From: Bacteroidota bacterium
Lineage (GTDB): Bacteria > Bacteroidota > Bacteroidia > Bacteroidales > NBLH01
Assembly: GCA_025361565.1 (NCBI GenBank)
Contig: JANYKN010000196.1
Location: 1-64,000 of the forward strand
Reading direction: 5' to 3'
DNA: 64,000 nucleotides
The notes beneath the pieces are model-generated. The model made no database searches. It was given only the letters and a program-made list of their open reading frames with translations, and had not been told where the DNA came from. Numbering within the stretch: position 1 is the first letter of the stretch; each line of letters starts with the position of its first letter. Below are positions 40,575 to 49,564 of the stretch, piece after piece. The position numbers and the translations under genes are program-made.

Positions 40575-41486
40575 ATGAAAACCAAAAATAAAATACTAGT
40601 AGCACTTGATTTGGAAGAACAGGCAATGATAGCACTAAAATATGCTGCACATTTTGCCGAAATGCTTGATTATGAGATTGAAGCCATGACCATTGTTGAA
40701 GAAAGCAATATTATCAGTAAACTGTTTACTTCGGATGAGGTTGTTATAAAACTGAATCAAAGCATCAAAGAGAAAGTTGATATTGCAATTGCGCCCTATA
40801 TTAAAAAGGTGAAAATTAATACTAGCATTGCATATGGGAAACCTTATGAAAAAATTGTTGAATATGCCGATTTAATAAAGCCCAGTTTTATAATTATGGG
40901 TAAAAGTGAACTATCCAAGCAAAATCAACTTTTATTAGGTTCAAATTCCATGCATGTTATCTTGGAAGCAGGTTTTCCTGTAATTACTATTCGAGGCGAT
41001 TTTGATTTTAACAAATATGTAAAAGATCACAAAGAAATACTTGTGCCACTTGATTTGAAAAAAGAAATTTCGGAGCAGGTAACTGCAGCAATCGAATTTG
41101 CAAAACTATTAAAAACATCAATAAGGATTTTTTCTATTCAAACATCTGGTGGTAAAGGTCGCGAAGCTAAAATGTTAACACAATTGGCTCAAACCAAAAA
41201 AACAATTATTGATGCTGGAATACATTGTATTGCTGAAATTCTTAATGTTCAAGATGGTGACCTTACTGAATTGATTTGCCAGGAGGCAATAAAAAACAAA
41301 TCTGCATTGATTATAATTATGACCAGGGCCGAAAGTAAAATAGCGGAATTAATTATTGGTTCTAAAGCACTGGATATCATTAATAAATCTGATATTCCGG
41401 TGATGAGTATTGAACCATGGGATAGTGAATCTGGGAGTGCTGTATTTTCGATGTTTTACGATCCTTTAAATATTGTTACTAAATAA
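40575..41486 (+). CDS. Tandem-domain universal stress protein
   Basis: KILVALDLEEQAMIALKYAAHFAEML...KEILVPLDLKKEISEQVTAAIEFAKLL; two UspA domains. Confidence 0.85.
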   Translation: MKTKNKILVALDLEEQAMIALKYAAHFAEMLDYEIEAMTIVEESNIISKLFTSDEVVIKLNQSIKEKVDIAIAPYIKKVKINTSIAYGKPYEKIVEYADLIKPSFIIMGKSELSKQNQLLLGSNSMHVILEAGFPVITIRGDFDFNKYVKDHKEILVPLDLKKEISEQVTAAIEFAKLLKTSIRIFSIQTSGGKGREAKMLTQLAQTKKTIIDAGIHCIAEILNVQDGDLTELICQEAIKNKSALIIIMTRAESKIAELIIGSKALDIINKSDIPVMSIEPWDSESGSAVFSMFYDPLNIVTK

Positions 41487-41492
41487 CAACAT

Positions 41493-41903
41493 ATGAGCAG
41501 GGTTTTTATATTATGGAATGAATCATATAATGTTGGTATTACGACTATTGATACCCAGCATAAAAAATTGGTCGATATTCTGAATGAACTTTATGAGTCT
41601 TTTGTAGATCAAACTTCAGGTCAAAAATTGAGCGGTATTCTTAAAGAACTAACTGATTATACTGTTTATCATTTTGGAAATGAAGAACAACTTTTTCAGA
41701 AACATGGATATCCGCAAGCAAAAGAACATCTTGAGGAGCATAAAGGATTTATTGCAAGGATAAACGCATTTAGTGCAGAATTGAATTCAGGAAAAACCAA
41801 ATTGACCTTTCAACTCATGAATTATTTGAAAAATTGGCTTCTTAACCATATTTGTGGAAGCGATCAGGCTTATGTAAGCTATTTTATAGATAAGGAATTA
41901 TAG
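41493..41903 (+). CDS. Bacteriohemerythrin
   Basis: ILWNESYNVGITTIDTQHKKLVDILNELYES...YHFGNEEQLFQKHGYPQAKEHLEEHKGF...LKNWLLNHICGSDQAY: His/Glu/Asp ligand set. Confidence 0.94.
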   Translation: MSRVFILWNESYNVGITTIDTQHKKLVDILNELYESFVDQTSGQKLSGILKELTDYTVYHFGNEEQLFQKHGYPQAKEHLEEHKGFIARINAFSAELNSGKTKLTFQLMNYLKNWLLNHICGSDQAYVSYFIDKEL

Positions 41904-41921
41904 CAATTTAATTGGTGAAAA

Positions 41922-42746
41922 ATGATAAACGATTATAAAACAGCCGCAGAAAATATTAGAAGAATCATTAAAAATTACATTGTTGATCATCATATAAAGG
42001 CACTGATATTAGGCATTTCGGGAGGAATAGACAGTGCCTTGTGTGCTGTTTTGGCTCATAAAGTTTGTCTTGAGCTGGGTATTCCATTAATCGGCAGGAG
42101 CATAACCATCGAAACTAACAAAGCAGAAGAAATTCAGCGAGCAGCAGCAATTGGAAAAAATTTCACCAATGATTTTAAAGAAGTTGATTTGACTGAGATT
42201 TTTAAGCTTATGGCAAATCAATTAACAGAAAATATTGATCAGGAAGACAAAAATGATGTCAGTTACAAAATCAGGCGAGGCAATATGAAAGCACGCACAA
42301 GGATGATTTATTTATATGATTTGGCTTCAAAATATAAAGGAATGGTGCTTTCGACAGATAATTATACCGAACTTTTGTTAGGATTCTGGACTTTGCATGG
42401 CGATGTTGGAGATTATGGAATGGTTCAAAATCTATGGAAAACCGAAATTTATGAAATGTCCAGATTTTTAGCTTCTCAAATGTCTAAGGAACAAAAAGAT
42501 GCTCTTGAAGCATGTATCACAGCTGTTGCAACAGATGGATTAGGCATCACCAATAGCGATCTTGATCAAATTGAAGCAGGAACTTATGAAGAAGTGGATC
42601 AGATTCTAATGAAACTTTATGATAATAATGGTCTGGGAAAATATAAAGATCATCCAGTAATCAAGCGCAAGTTTAATTCGGAATTTAAACGAAATAATCC
42701 ATATAATATTCCAAGAAAAGAAATTACAAGTGAGCCTTATCTTTAG
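41922..42746 (+). CDS. nadE: NAD(+) synthase, no glutaminase domain
   Basis: LILGISGGIDSALCAVLAHK, GNMKARTRMIYLYDLAS, STDNYTELLLGFWTLHGDVGDYGMVQNLWKTEIY. Confidence 0.93.
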   Translation: MINDYKTAAENIRRIIKNYIVDHHIKALILGISGGIDSALCAVLAHKVCLELGIPLIGRSITIETNKAEEIQRAAAIGKNFTNDFKEVDLTEIFKLMANQLTENIDQEDKNDVSYKIRRGNMKARTRMIYLYDLASKYKGMVLSTDNYTELLLGFWTLHGDVGDYGMVQNLWKTEIYEMSRFLASQMSKEQKDALEACITAVATDGLGITNSDLDQIEAGTYEEVDQILMKLYDNNGLGKYKDHPVIKRKFNSEFKRNNPYNIPRKEITSEPYL

Positions 42747-42873
42747 AATGGCTGTAAAGAATGGAGATTAAACCAATTGGTTTCAAAATTTTAAGTTGAT
42801 AGTATCCAGAAAGCATTATTAGGTTAAAAAGTTTAAATAGAAAGTAATTTGAAAAACGATAAAGGAGGGAAAG

Positions 42874-43491
42874 ATGCTGCTTAAAATGTATGATGATAAC
42901 CCGTCAGAACGACAAATCCTTCAGATTGTTGATATTTTGCGTGCCGGCGGTTTAGTTATTTTTCCAACCGATACGCTTTATGGTCTGGGATGCGATATCA
43001 ATCACCACAGAGCCATTGAAAAAATTGCAAAATTAAAAGGCCTTGATTTTAATACCGCCAAATTTTCATTTATTTGTCATGATTTAAGCAGTCTTTCTGA
43101 ATATTGCAAACAGGTTGATACTCCGATTTACAAAATTATGAAGAAAAACCTTCCAGGACCTTTTACCTTTATTCTTAATGCAAGTAGCAAAGTTCCAAAG
43201 ATATTAAAAAACAAAAAAAAGACAATTGGTATCCGTGTACCGAATAATAACATTATCCGTGAAATTGTAAAAGAACTTGGAAACCCTGTTTTAACTACAT
43301 CAATTCATGATAATGAAGACGAAATCCTTGAGTATATTGCCGATCCAGAATTGATATATGAAAAATATAAAGACCGAGTTGATATAGTGATTGATGGCGG
43401 TTTTGGCAAAATAATTGGTTCAACAATTGTAAATTGCACTGGCGATGAAATTGAGATTATAAGGGAAGGGGAGAAGGAATTGGAATATTGA
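42874..43491 (+). CDS. L-threonylcarbamoyladenylate synthase family (Sua5/YciO/YrdC)
   Basis: LRAGGLVIFPTDTLYGLGCDINHHRAIEKIAKLKG...NLPGPFTFILNAS...IGIRVPNNNIIREIV. Confidence 0.9.
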   Translation: MLLKMYDDNPSERQILQIVDILRAGGLVIFPTDTLYGLGCDINHHRAIEKIAKLKGLDFNTAKFSFICHDLSSLSEYCKQVDTPIYKIMKKNLPGPFTFILNASSKVPKILKNKKKTIGIRVPNNNIIREIVKELGNPVLTTSIHDNEDEILEYIADPELIYEKYKDRVDIVIDGGFGKIIGSTIVNCTGDEIEIIREGEKELEY

Positions 43492-43530
43492 AATTCTAAT
43501 CAATTAATCCTTTTTCCGAATGGAATATAT

Positions 43531-44634
43531 TCAATCGGCCCACTCCAATCCCAATTTAATAAATTCAGAAACCTCTTTACTTTCAAGTAGCGTTAAATGA
43601 TTTTCATTCGGAAACAATTTCATATTTACCTTACCAGATATCATTGCATTAGTGTTAAACAGTTCACTTAAAGCACTTTCTTTCTCAACAAGACCATCAC
43701 CAAAAAAAGTAAAAATCCGGTTTTTATTCTTCTCTTCAGTAACTGAGCCAGCTATCAGATAGTAGTCCACATTTGGCAAAGGGAGAATTTTTGTAGCCTT
43801 GATGTTTTTTTCATTTCCATCTTTTACATTCTGCCAGTCTTCATCAACCAAATAAGCAAAACTTAAATCTTTAATTCCATTGCTTCGCACATCAAAAAAT
43901 TTAGCTACTGAATCATTTTCTGATGGATCGATTTTTCTGAAGAAATATTGAGTCATATAAGCAACTCTTGCCAAATATGATCCTTCATTTGGAACACCAA
44001 TTAAAAATACTTTTTTTAATAAGCTAATCCAGTTTTGACTTTGAATTCCGGCATAATAACAAGCGCTGCGCGAAACAAGGCCTCCCATGGAATGACTAAT
44101 AATACACAATTCCTTTATTTCTGTTTGATAAGCTTCAATAAATTTCTGTAATAAATTACTCAACAAACGGCCATTTTCTGAAATATGTAAACCTGTATTG
44201 TAACGTATGTAAAGGATATTGGCTTTTTGCTTTTTTTCCAAAGCAGATCCCAGCCATTCAACTTTGTCGTTTGGGTCTGATTGCCATATGCTTTCATCAT
44301 TCATTAAACCATGAACCATGATAATGACTTTTCCATTGTGTTTTGAAAAATCAAAAGTTTCTTTCAATTTTTCTATAGAAATATCCCTGGATTGGTAACG
44401 GAATGATATTTTGATCAATGCTGGATGTCCTTTTTCAGCCATAGAATCTCCATGAAGCCCATTCAAAATAGGTACCACAAGATTCGAATCAACTTTAAGT
44501 TCATCCAAATGGCTTTTAAACTCATCTTTAAGCATTTTCAGTTTATCATTCAGAAATTGAAAGCTATCTTTTTCCTTGTCAAGCTTATTTTTAAACCAGT
44601 CCGAGATGCTGAATGTTTTCTTTTCCATTTCCAT
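43531..44634 (-). CDS. Alpha/beta hydrolase, PGAP1/lipase-like
   Basis: VIIMVHGLMNDESIW and LCIISHSMGGLVSRSACYYA. Confidence 0.8.
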   Translation of the reverse strand: MEMEKKTFSISDWFKNKLDKEKDSFQFLNDKLKMLKDEFKSHLDELKVDSNLVVPILNGLHGDSMAEKGHPALIKISFRYQSRDISIEKLKETFDFSKHNGKVIIMVHGLMNDESIWQSDPNDKVEWLGSALEKKQKANILYIRYNTGLHISENGRLLSNLLQKFIEAYQTEIKELCIISHSMGGLVSRSACYYAGIQSQNWISLLKKVFLIGVPNEGSYLARVAYMTQYFFRKIDPSENDSVAKFFDVRSNGIKDLSFAYLVDEDWQNVKDGNEKNIKATKILPLPNVDYYLIAGSVTEEKNKNRIFTFFGDGLVEKESALSELFNTNAMISGKVNMKLFPNENHLTLLESKEVSEFIKLGLEWAD

Positions 44635-44817
44635 TAATTTAGTATTGTTACCAAAATTACGTGTTTTTATTTAATATTTTATTTTTTTTGAAGATTTCTT
44701 AACTTGAAATACTGGTTCGTAAATTATTAAAACCCACTCAAAATATTTAGTATATTTGTGAAAGAAAATTGAATTTGTGGCGTTTGACTATTATAACTAA
44801 TCATTTAAAATATAAGA

Positions 44818-45360
44818 ATGGGGCTATTTAACTTATTCAAAAAGGAAAACAAACTTCCAATAATGAAAGATTTGGTTTGGAAAAACCAACCTGGGAAATT
44901 TAATGGTTGTTTGAAATTATTACAGCAATATCCAGATTCAGTTTGGATAAGTTGGTTCCCTGAAACACGCAGTAATTTCATTCAATTTCTTGAAACAAAG
45001 GGCGGGATTAAGCTTGATGTAAAATTGGCAAGAACAATTATGCCTTTTACAGTAGAGAATAAAGCAGTATTTTTTTTAGAACATTATCCTTTGCGGGCTG
45101 AAGAAGAAAAATTGATACAAACCTGGAACCCAAAAGTAATATTTGTTCTAAATGCGCTTGATGAACCATTGTTTGAACAATTTGGCGGAGATCATATCAT
45201 TGGTCTGATGGATAAGTTGGGAATGGCTGATGATGAATACATTGAACATTCAATGATAAGTAGTTCAATAAAAAATGCCCAATCAAAACTTCAACAAAAA
45301 GTGACAATAGAAAATACTACAAATTCTTCAAAAGATTGGTTTAAAATGAATATTGTATAG
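44818..45360 (+). CDS. Hypothetical protein
   Basis: Clean 180-aa ORF with upstream spacing; family not recognised. Confidence 0.55.
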   Translation: MGLFNLFKKENKLPIMKDLVWKNQPGKFNGCLKLLQQYPDSVWISWFPETRSNFIQFLETKGGIKLDVKLARTIMPFTVENKAVFFLEHYPLRAEEEKLIQTWNPKVIFVLNALDEPLFEQFGGDHIIGLMDKLGMADDEYIEHSMISSSIKNAQSKLQQKVTIENTTNSSKDWFKMNIV

Positions 45361-45555
45361 TTCATTTATAGGCATTCAATTAAAGGATTAGAATTAAAAT
45401 AATAATAACTTTATGGGAAAATGCATTTTCAAGCTTATTCGTTCGGATGATCTTTAGTTAATATTTCGTGTTTTACAAGAACAATTTGTACCTTTAATCC
45501 AATAATTCAAATGATTCAATAAAATTATTTATTTTAACCTTTAAATATTATAATT

Positions 45556-46158
45556 ATGAGAACATTCCCCCTATTAAAAAGCAGTTTGATTAATACAAAC
45601 AGAATAGTTATTCAAGTTATTACGATTTTATCATTTGTTCTTTTATTAACAGCCGCTCCTGTTTATACAAATGCACAAGTTAAACCCGATAAAAAAGCAA
45701 CAGCATTAAAAAGTGCACAAACAGGCCTTGACAAAGCACAGGCTAATTTAACAAAAGTTGAAAAGCAGATTGCTACAGCCGATTCATTAATTGAAGTAGG
45801 AACTACCATGGAAAATGAAGCCAAATCTGAAATAAAGCAACTTGAATCGGAGAAAAAGAAAATCGAGAAAGATTATGCCTCTCAGAAAAAATCGCTAGAT
45901 AAAAGGATCAATTCCAAGGATAAGGCGGACGCAACCACTGCAAAAGGAGAATTAAAAGCACTGGATACACAATACAAAGCTGACGCTAAGGCAAATATGA
46001 CAGCACTGACTGCAGCAAACAAAAAAATGACAACTGGTACAGCAAATTTGAATAAAGGAAAAACATCGAAAAAAGCAGGTGAAACATCATTGAAAACAGC
46101 AAAGACCAATGTTGAAGTTGCTCAAGCCAAACTTGATAAATTAAATGCAGAAGAATAA
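45556..46158 (+). CDS. Exported Lys/Ala-rich coiled-coil protein
   Basis: N-terminal hydrophobic signal (ITILSFVLLLTAAPVYTNAQ) then heptad-like KALDTQYKADAKANMTALTAANKKM etc. Confidence 0.6.
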   Translation: MRTFPLLKSSLINTNRIVIQVITILSFVLLLTAAPVYTNAQVKPDKKATALKSAQTGLDKAQANLTKVEKQIATADSLIEVGTTMENEAKSEIKQLESEKKKIEKDYASQKKSLDKRINSKDKADATTAKGELKALDTQYKADAKANMTALTAANKKMTTGTANLNKGKTSKKAGETSLKTAKTNVEVAQAKLDKLNAEE

Positions 46159-46197
46159 GATTCGGATAATATAATTCAGGAGTTAGTATATTCTTAA

Positions 46198-46247
46198 AAC
46201 ATCTATCAGTTATTCGTTTCACGATTTAATGATAGATGTTTTTTTAT
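46198..46247 (+). terminator. Terminator after the coiled-coil gene
   Basis: AACATCTATCA ... TGATAGATGTT followed by TTTTTATTTT. Confidence 0.75.
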
Positions 46248-46438
46248 TTTGATACCGCTCAATTAATTTAGGTTGAACAGAGTCTTTTTTCAATAATTGA
46301 AAATTATTAATATAAACAAATTTGTATAGCAAATATTATAAAATTGGGATTTCATTTTTTATTGTAAATTTGGCTACATTATTAATGAGTAATGCATATT
46401 AACGAATCGAAATTCATCTCATACAATAATTATAAATA

Positions 46439-47053
46439 ATGAAAAAGTTAGTTAGCTATTTTTTACAAGGTTTACTATATATTGCACCAATAGGAATAAC
46501 GTCATATATTGTTTACATTATTTTCACCTTTATCGATGGCCTTTTACAAACTACTCTTGAACAGGTAATACATGTAAAAATACCCGGTCTTGGAATTTTA
46601 ATTATTATCCTATTTCTGGTGGTTGTAGGTTATTTTGGACAAACTATGATTGCCAGTCCATTGAAAGCATTTTTTAAAAGAATGATGCACAAAATACCAC
46701 TTTTGGAAGCAGTCTATTCTGCTTTCAATGATTTATTCAATGCATTTGTAGGTAAGGAAAAGAAATTTAACAAACCAGTATTGGTTCTTGTAAATCCAAT
46801 TTCAAATCTCCACAAATTGGGTTTTTTAACTGAGGAAGATTTGGGATTATTGAACGAAAAAGATAAAGTAGCTGTTTATTTTCCGCACTCTTATAACTTT
46901 TCAGGTGAACTTTTTATAGTTCCAAAAGAAAATGTAAAACCTGTTAATATAAATCCAGCCTTGGTAATGAAATTTATTGTTTCGGCTGGGGTTGCAGGTT
47001 GGGACAATGCCAAAACCAAGGTAATAGATGATGTCCAAGAAGAGGGTATTTAG
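46439..47053 (+). CDS. DUF502 domain-containing membrane protein
   Basis: MKKLVSYFLQGLLYIAPIGITSYIVYIIFTFIDGLLQ...PGLGILIIILFLVVVGYFGQTMIASPLKAFFKRMMHKIPLLEAVYSAFNDL. Confidence 0.85.
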   Translation: MKKLVSYFLQGLLYIAPIGITSYIVYIIFTFIDGLLQTTLEQVIHVKIPGLGILIIILFLVVVGYFGQTMIASPLKAFFKRMMHKIPLLEAVYSAFNDLFNAFVGKEKKFNKPVLVLVNPISNLHKLGFLTEEDLGLLNEKDKVAVYFPHSYNFSGELFIVPKENVKPVNINPALVMKFIVSAGVAGWDNAKTKVIDDVQEEGI

Positions 47054-47132
47054 TGAGGATGTTTTTCACTACATAAAACGAATCTGATAAATTTATATAA
47101 CAAGACAAATAGATTCGATCCATCAAACAACC

Positions 47133-47158
47133 GTAGAGACGCAATATTCTGCGTCTCC
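47133..47158 (+). repeat. REP sequence 1
   Basis: GTAG head; stem GAGACGCA (47136-47143) / TGCGTCTC (47150-47157). Confidence 0.85.
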
Positions 47159-47232
47159 CAATCAATCCTCCACCATCAGGAAATTCGCTGCAACACCCTA
47201 TTTATTAACATCACCAAATATTTGTTTCTATT

Positions 47233-47786
47233 TCAATTATTGAATTTATCCGTATCCCAATTTTGCGGATTATTGATGATAAAATTTTTTATATGCTGGT
47301 ATTCATCTTCATTGCCTATAATATGGTCATGAAAACGCTCTTGCCAGGTAAATTCTATATGATTAACTGTTGAATAGGTTTTTACCCCTGTTTTATAACC
47401 GCGAATTATGGATCCCATATTTTACGATTGTTATTGGGTTTATCAGGAAGATCGGTGATAATTGGTTCATTGTAAATAATTGGCCCACATTCCTGGCCAT
47501 CATCATCCTTGTCAATAATAACAATACCATGCATATGATTTGGCATTACAACATAAACATCTAAAACCACAAATGGAAAATGATCCGGAATTTCCTGCCA
47601 ATATTTTTTCGCAATTTCGCCAATTTCTGAATAATGCATTTCATTATTTACAATATTCCCGAAAAATATTTCTCTGTTTTTTGTGCAAATGGTAATAAAA
47701 TATGATCCATTCCAACCATAATCCCAATTTTTTAAACGGGTCGATTCTATCCTGTATTTATCTTGGAATTTATCTTTCATTCGCAT
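47233..47786 (-). pseudogene. REP-associated tyrosine transposase (RAYT, Y1/IS200-like), frameshifted
   Basis: ORF 47406-47786 has NGSYFITICTKNREIFFGNI and HxH motif PNHMHGIVI; continuation ORF 47233-47418 has GSIIRGYKTGVKTYS and IIGNEDEYQHIKNFIINNPQNW. Adding one G at the GGG run (plus strand ccc 47414-47416) restores RKIWGSIIRGYK. Confidence 0.85.
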
Positions 47787-47870
47787 TCGTTTTTCCCATT
47801 TATTCGTTTTGCTAAAATATTGATTTCATGACCATAATTGGGATTTTTTCTGGTTTTATTTTTTATTTTT

Positions 47871-47896
47871 GGAGACGCAAAATATTGCGTCACTAC
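47871..47896 (-). repeat. REP sequence 2
   Basis: Stem GACGCAA (47874-47880) / TTGCGTC (47885-47891) with GTAG head on the minus strand (ctac 47893-47896). Confidence 0.85.
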
Positions 47897-47934
47897 CGCG
47901 TTCATTGCATCCAACACATTTATAATTATTTAAT

Positions 47935-48194
47935 ATGGTACGAATAAAATTAGATCGTGTATCAAAAACACCTGATCCTAATCTAAACTAATTCATTCGA
48001 GGTGCAAAAAATACCTGATTGTGGTATGAACATAATTGGATTGTGGTATAAAAATACCTGATCGGGGTAAGAATAAAATTAGATCGTGGTATAAAAAATA
48101 CCTGATTGTGGTATGAACAAAATATGATCATGTTCCAAACATGCTTATTCGACGTCCTAACAAATCATGATCCTGGTATTCATTTACTCAATAG
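47935..48194. repeat. Degenerate tandem array of 21/22-bp units alternating in two types
   Basis: Consecutive segments of 22,21,21,22,22,21,22,22,22,21,22 bp from 47935, e.g. GTGGTATAAAAATACCTGATC / GGGGTAAGAATAAAATTAGATC / GTGGTATAAAAAATACCTGATT / GTGGTATGAACAAAATATGATC. Confidence 0.88.
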
Positions 48195-48371
48195 CATTAT
48201 TCACAAATAGAATAAGAATCAATGCAAAAGAACTGTCATTTATAATTACCTTCATATAGAAATAAATTATCCTTTATATTCACATCATCCGTGTTAATTG
48301 TACTAAGTGAGTCGAAGTATCCATGTTCTATTATTATAAAATTTTAATACCTTCGCTCGTAATCGATTAGT

Positions 48372-49256
48372 ATGAACAAAAAGATTGGTATACCAGTATA
48401 TAGTTTAGATAAGTTTCAATCGAAGAACGATAGGAGTAATTTATTCGAGGTTGAGCTTTTTGATGCAAATAGGCATTTTCAGGTTTCTTACCCTCATCGG
48501 CATGATTTTTACGAAATACTTTATCTTTCAAAAGGTTCAGGATTTCATATTATCGACAGCAATAAATATACAATCAATCCACCTTGTATTTTCTTTTTAT
48601 CACCAGGACAGGCGCATAGATTGGAACTTTCGCATGATATCGAAGGCTTTATATTCATTTTTACATCCGAATTTTATTTATTGAACCAAAAAAACAAAAA
48701 TAAGTTACTTGAATTCCCCTTCTTTTTTTCTTTGGATCAAAACAATCCACCTATTTATCTAAGCAATCCAGATGATGATAATTTCATTAAAAACCTGTTT
48801 GCACGATGTACAAATGTTGTTTTAAACAATCATGTTTCATCAGATGAAATTGCACGTTCTACTTTGGATTTAATCCTGCTTACCTGCAACGATCTCTATC
48901 CCGAAGAAATGAAATCTGTGCAGAAAGGAAAAGGCCACATCCTGGTAAAAAACTTCCTTTTATTGATTGAAGAGAACTTTCATAAAAACCTTCGAATTGG
49001 TAATTATGCAAACATATTGGCCATTACCCCAAACCATTTAACCCAAATGGTGAAACGAATAACTGGAAAGTCTTCTGTTTCAATACTCCATGAAAAAACG
49101 GTTGTTGAAATAAAACGATTATTGATTCACACCGATCTAAGCATAGCTGAAATTTCAGATTATATGAATTTCCCGGATCAATCTTATTTTACAAAATATT
49201 TCAAAAAGCTGAGCAATCTTTCACCAATAGCTTATCGTAAGCTTCATGTAAAATGA
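48372..49256 (+). CDS. AraC-family transcriptional regulator with N-terminal cupin
   Basis: SYPHRHDFYEILYLSKGSGFHIID cupin; NYANILAITPNHLTQMVKRITGKSSVSILHEKTVVEIKRLLIHTDLSIAEISDYMNFPDQSYFTKYFKKLSNLSPIAYRK. Confidence 0.93.
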   Translation: MNKKIGIPVYSLDKFQSKNDRSNLFEVELFDANRHFQVSYPHRHDFYEILYLSKGSGFHIIDSNKYTINPPCIFFLSPGQAHRLELSHDIEGFIFIFTSEFYLLNQKNKNKLLEFPFFFSLDQNNPPIYLSNPDDDNFIKNLFARCTNVVLNNHVSSDEIARSTLDLILLTCNDLYPEEMKSVQKGKGHILVKNFLLLIEENFHKNLRIGNYANILAITPNHLTQMVKRITGKSSVSILHEKTVVEIKRLLIHTDLSIAEISDYMNFPDQSYFTKYFKKLSNLSPIAYRKLHVK

Positions 49257-49564
49257 CAAATTATATTAGAATTTTGAAATTAGAAATTGGTAATTTTGTT
49301 TTAATTAAATTCTCGAAGTTTTAGTTCATAATTAATTATTAATCAATGAAATTAATGCAAAATATGCATTGTAAATGATAATATATTGAATAGTTAAATT
49401 TCTAATTTCTAAGGACCAATTTCTAATTTCCAAATATAAATCCATGAAAATTACCAAAACAAACTGAAAAACCAATCTGTATTTTTCAGTTTTATGTCGT
49501 TCCTTTGTAAAATATAATTCTCTAGGAAAACAAGAATAAATATTAACAACTAAATAATTCAGAA

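Larger units (their letters stand above)
47133..47896 (-). mobile_element. REP-RAYT-REP element (REPtron-like)
   Basis: Outward-facing GTAG-headed REPs: GTAGAGACGCAATATTCTGCGTCTCC (+, 47133-47158) and GTAGTGACGCAATATTTTGCGTCTCC (-, 47896-47871), 24/26 identical, flanking an IS200-like RAYT gene. Confidence 0.85.

Noticed and set aside
44425-44637. ORF 44425-44637 (+)
   Set aside because: Antisense to the N-terminus of the alpha/beta hydrolase; no supporting signal.
45882-46222. Antisense ORFs opposite the coiled-coil gene
   Set aside because: Composition (Val/Phe/Ala-rich) is the antisense shadow of Lys/Ala/Thr-rich coding sequence.
47935-48194. CRISPR array
   Set aside because: Units are contiguous 21/22-bp diverged copies without constant repeats and unique spacers; no cas genes nearby.
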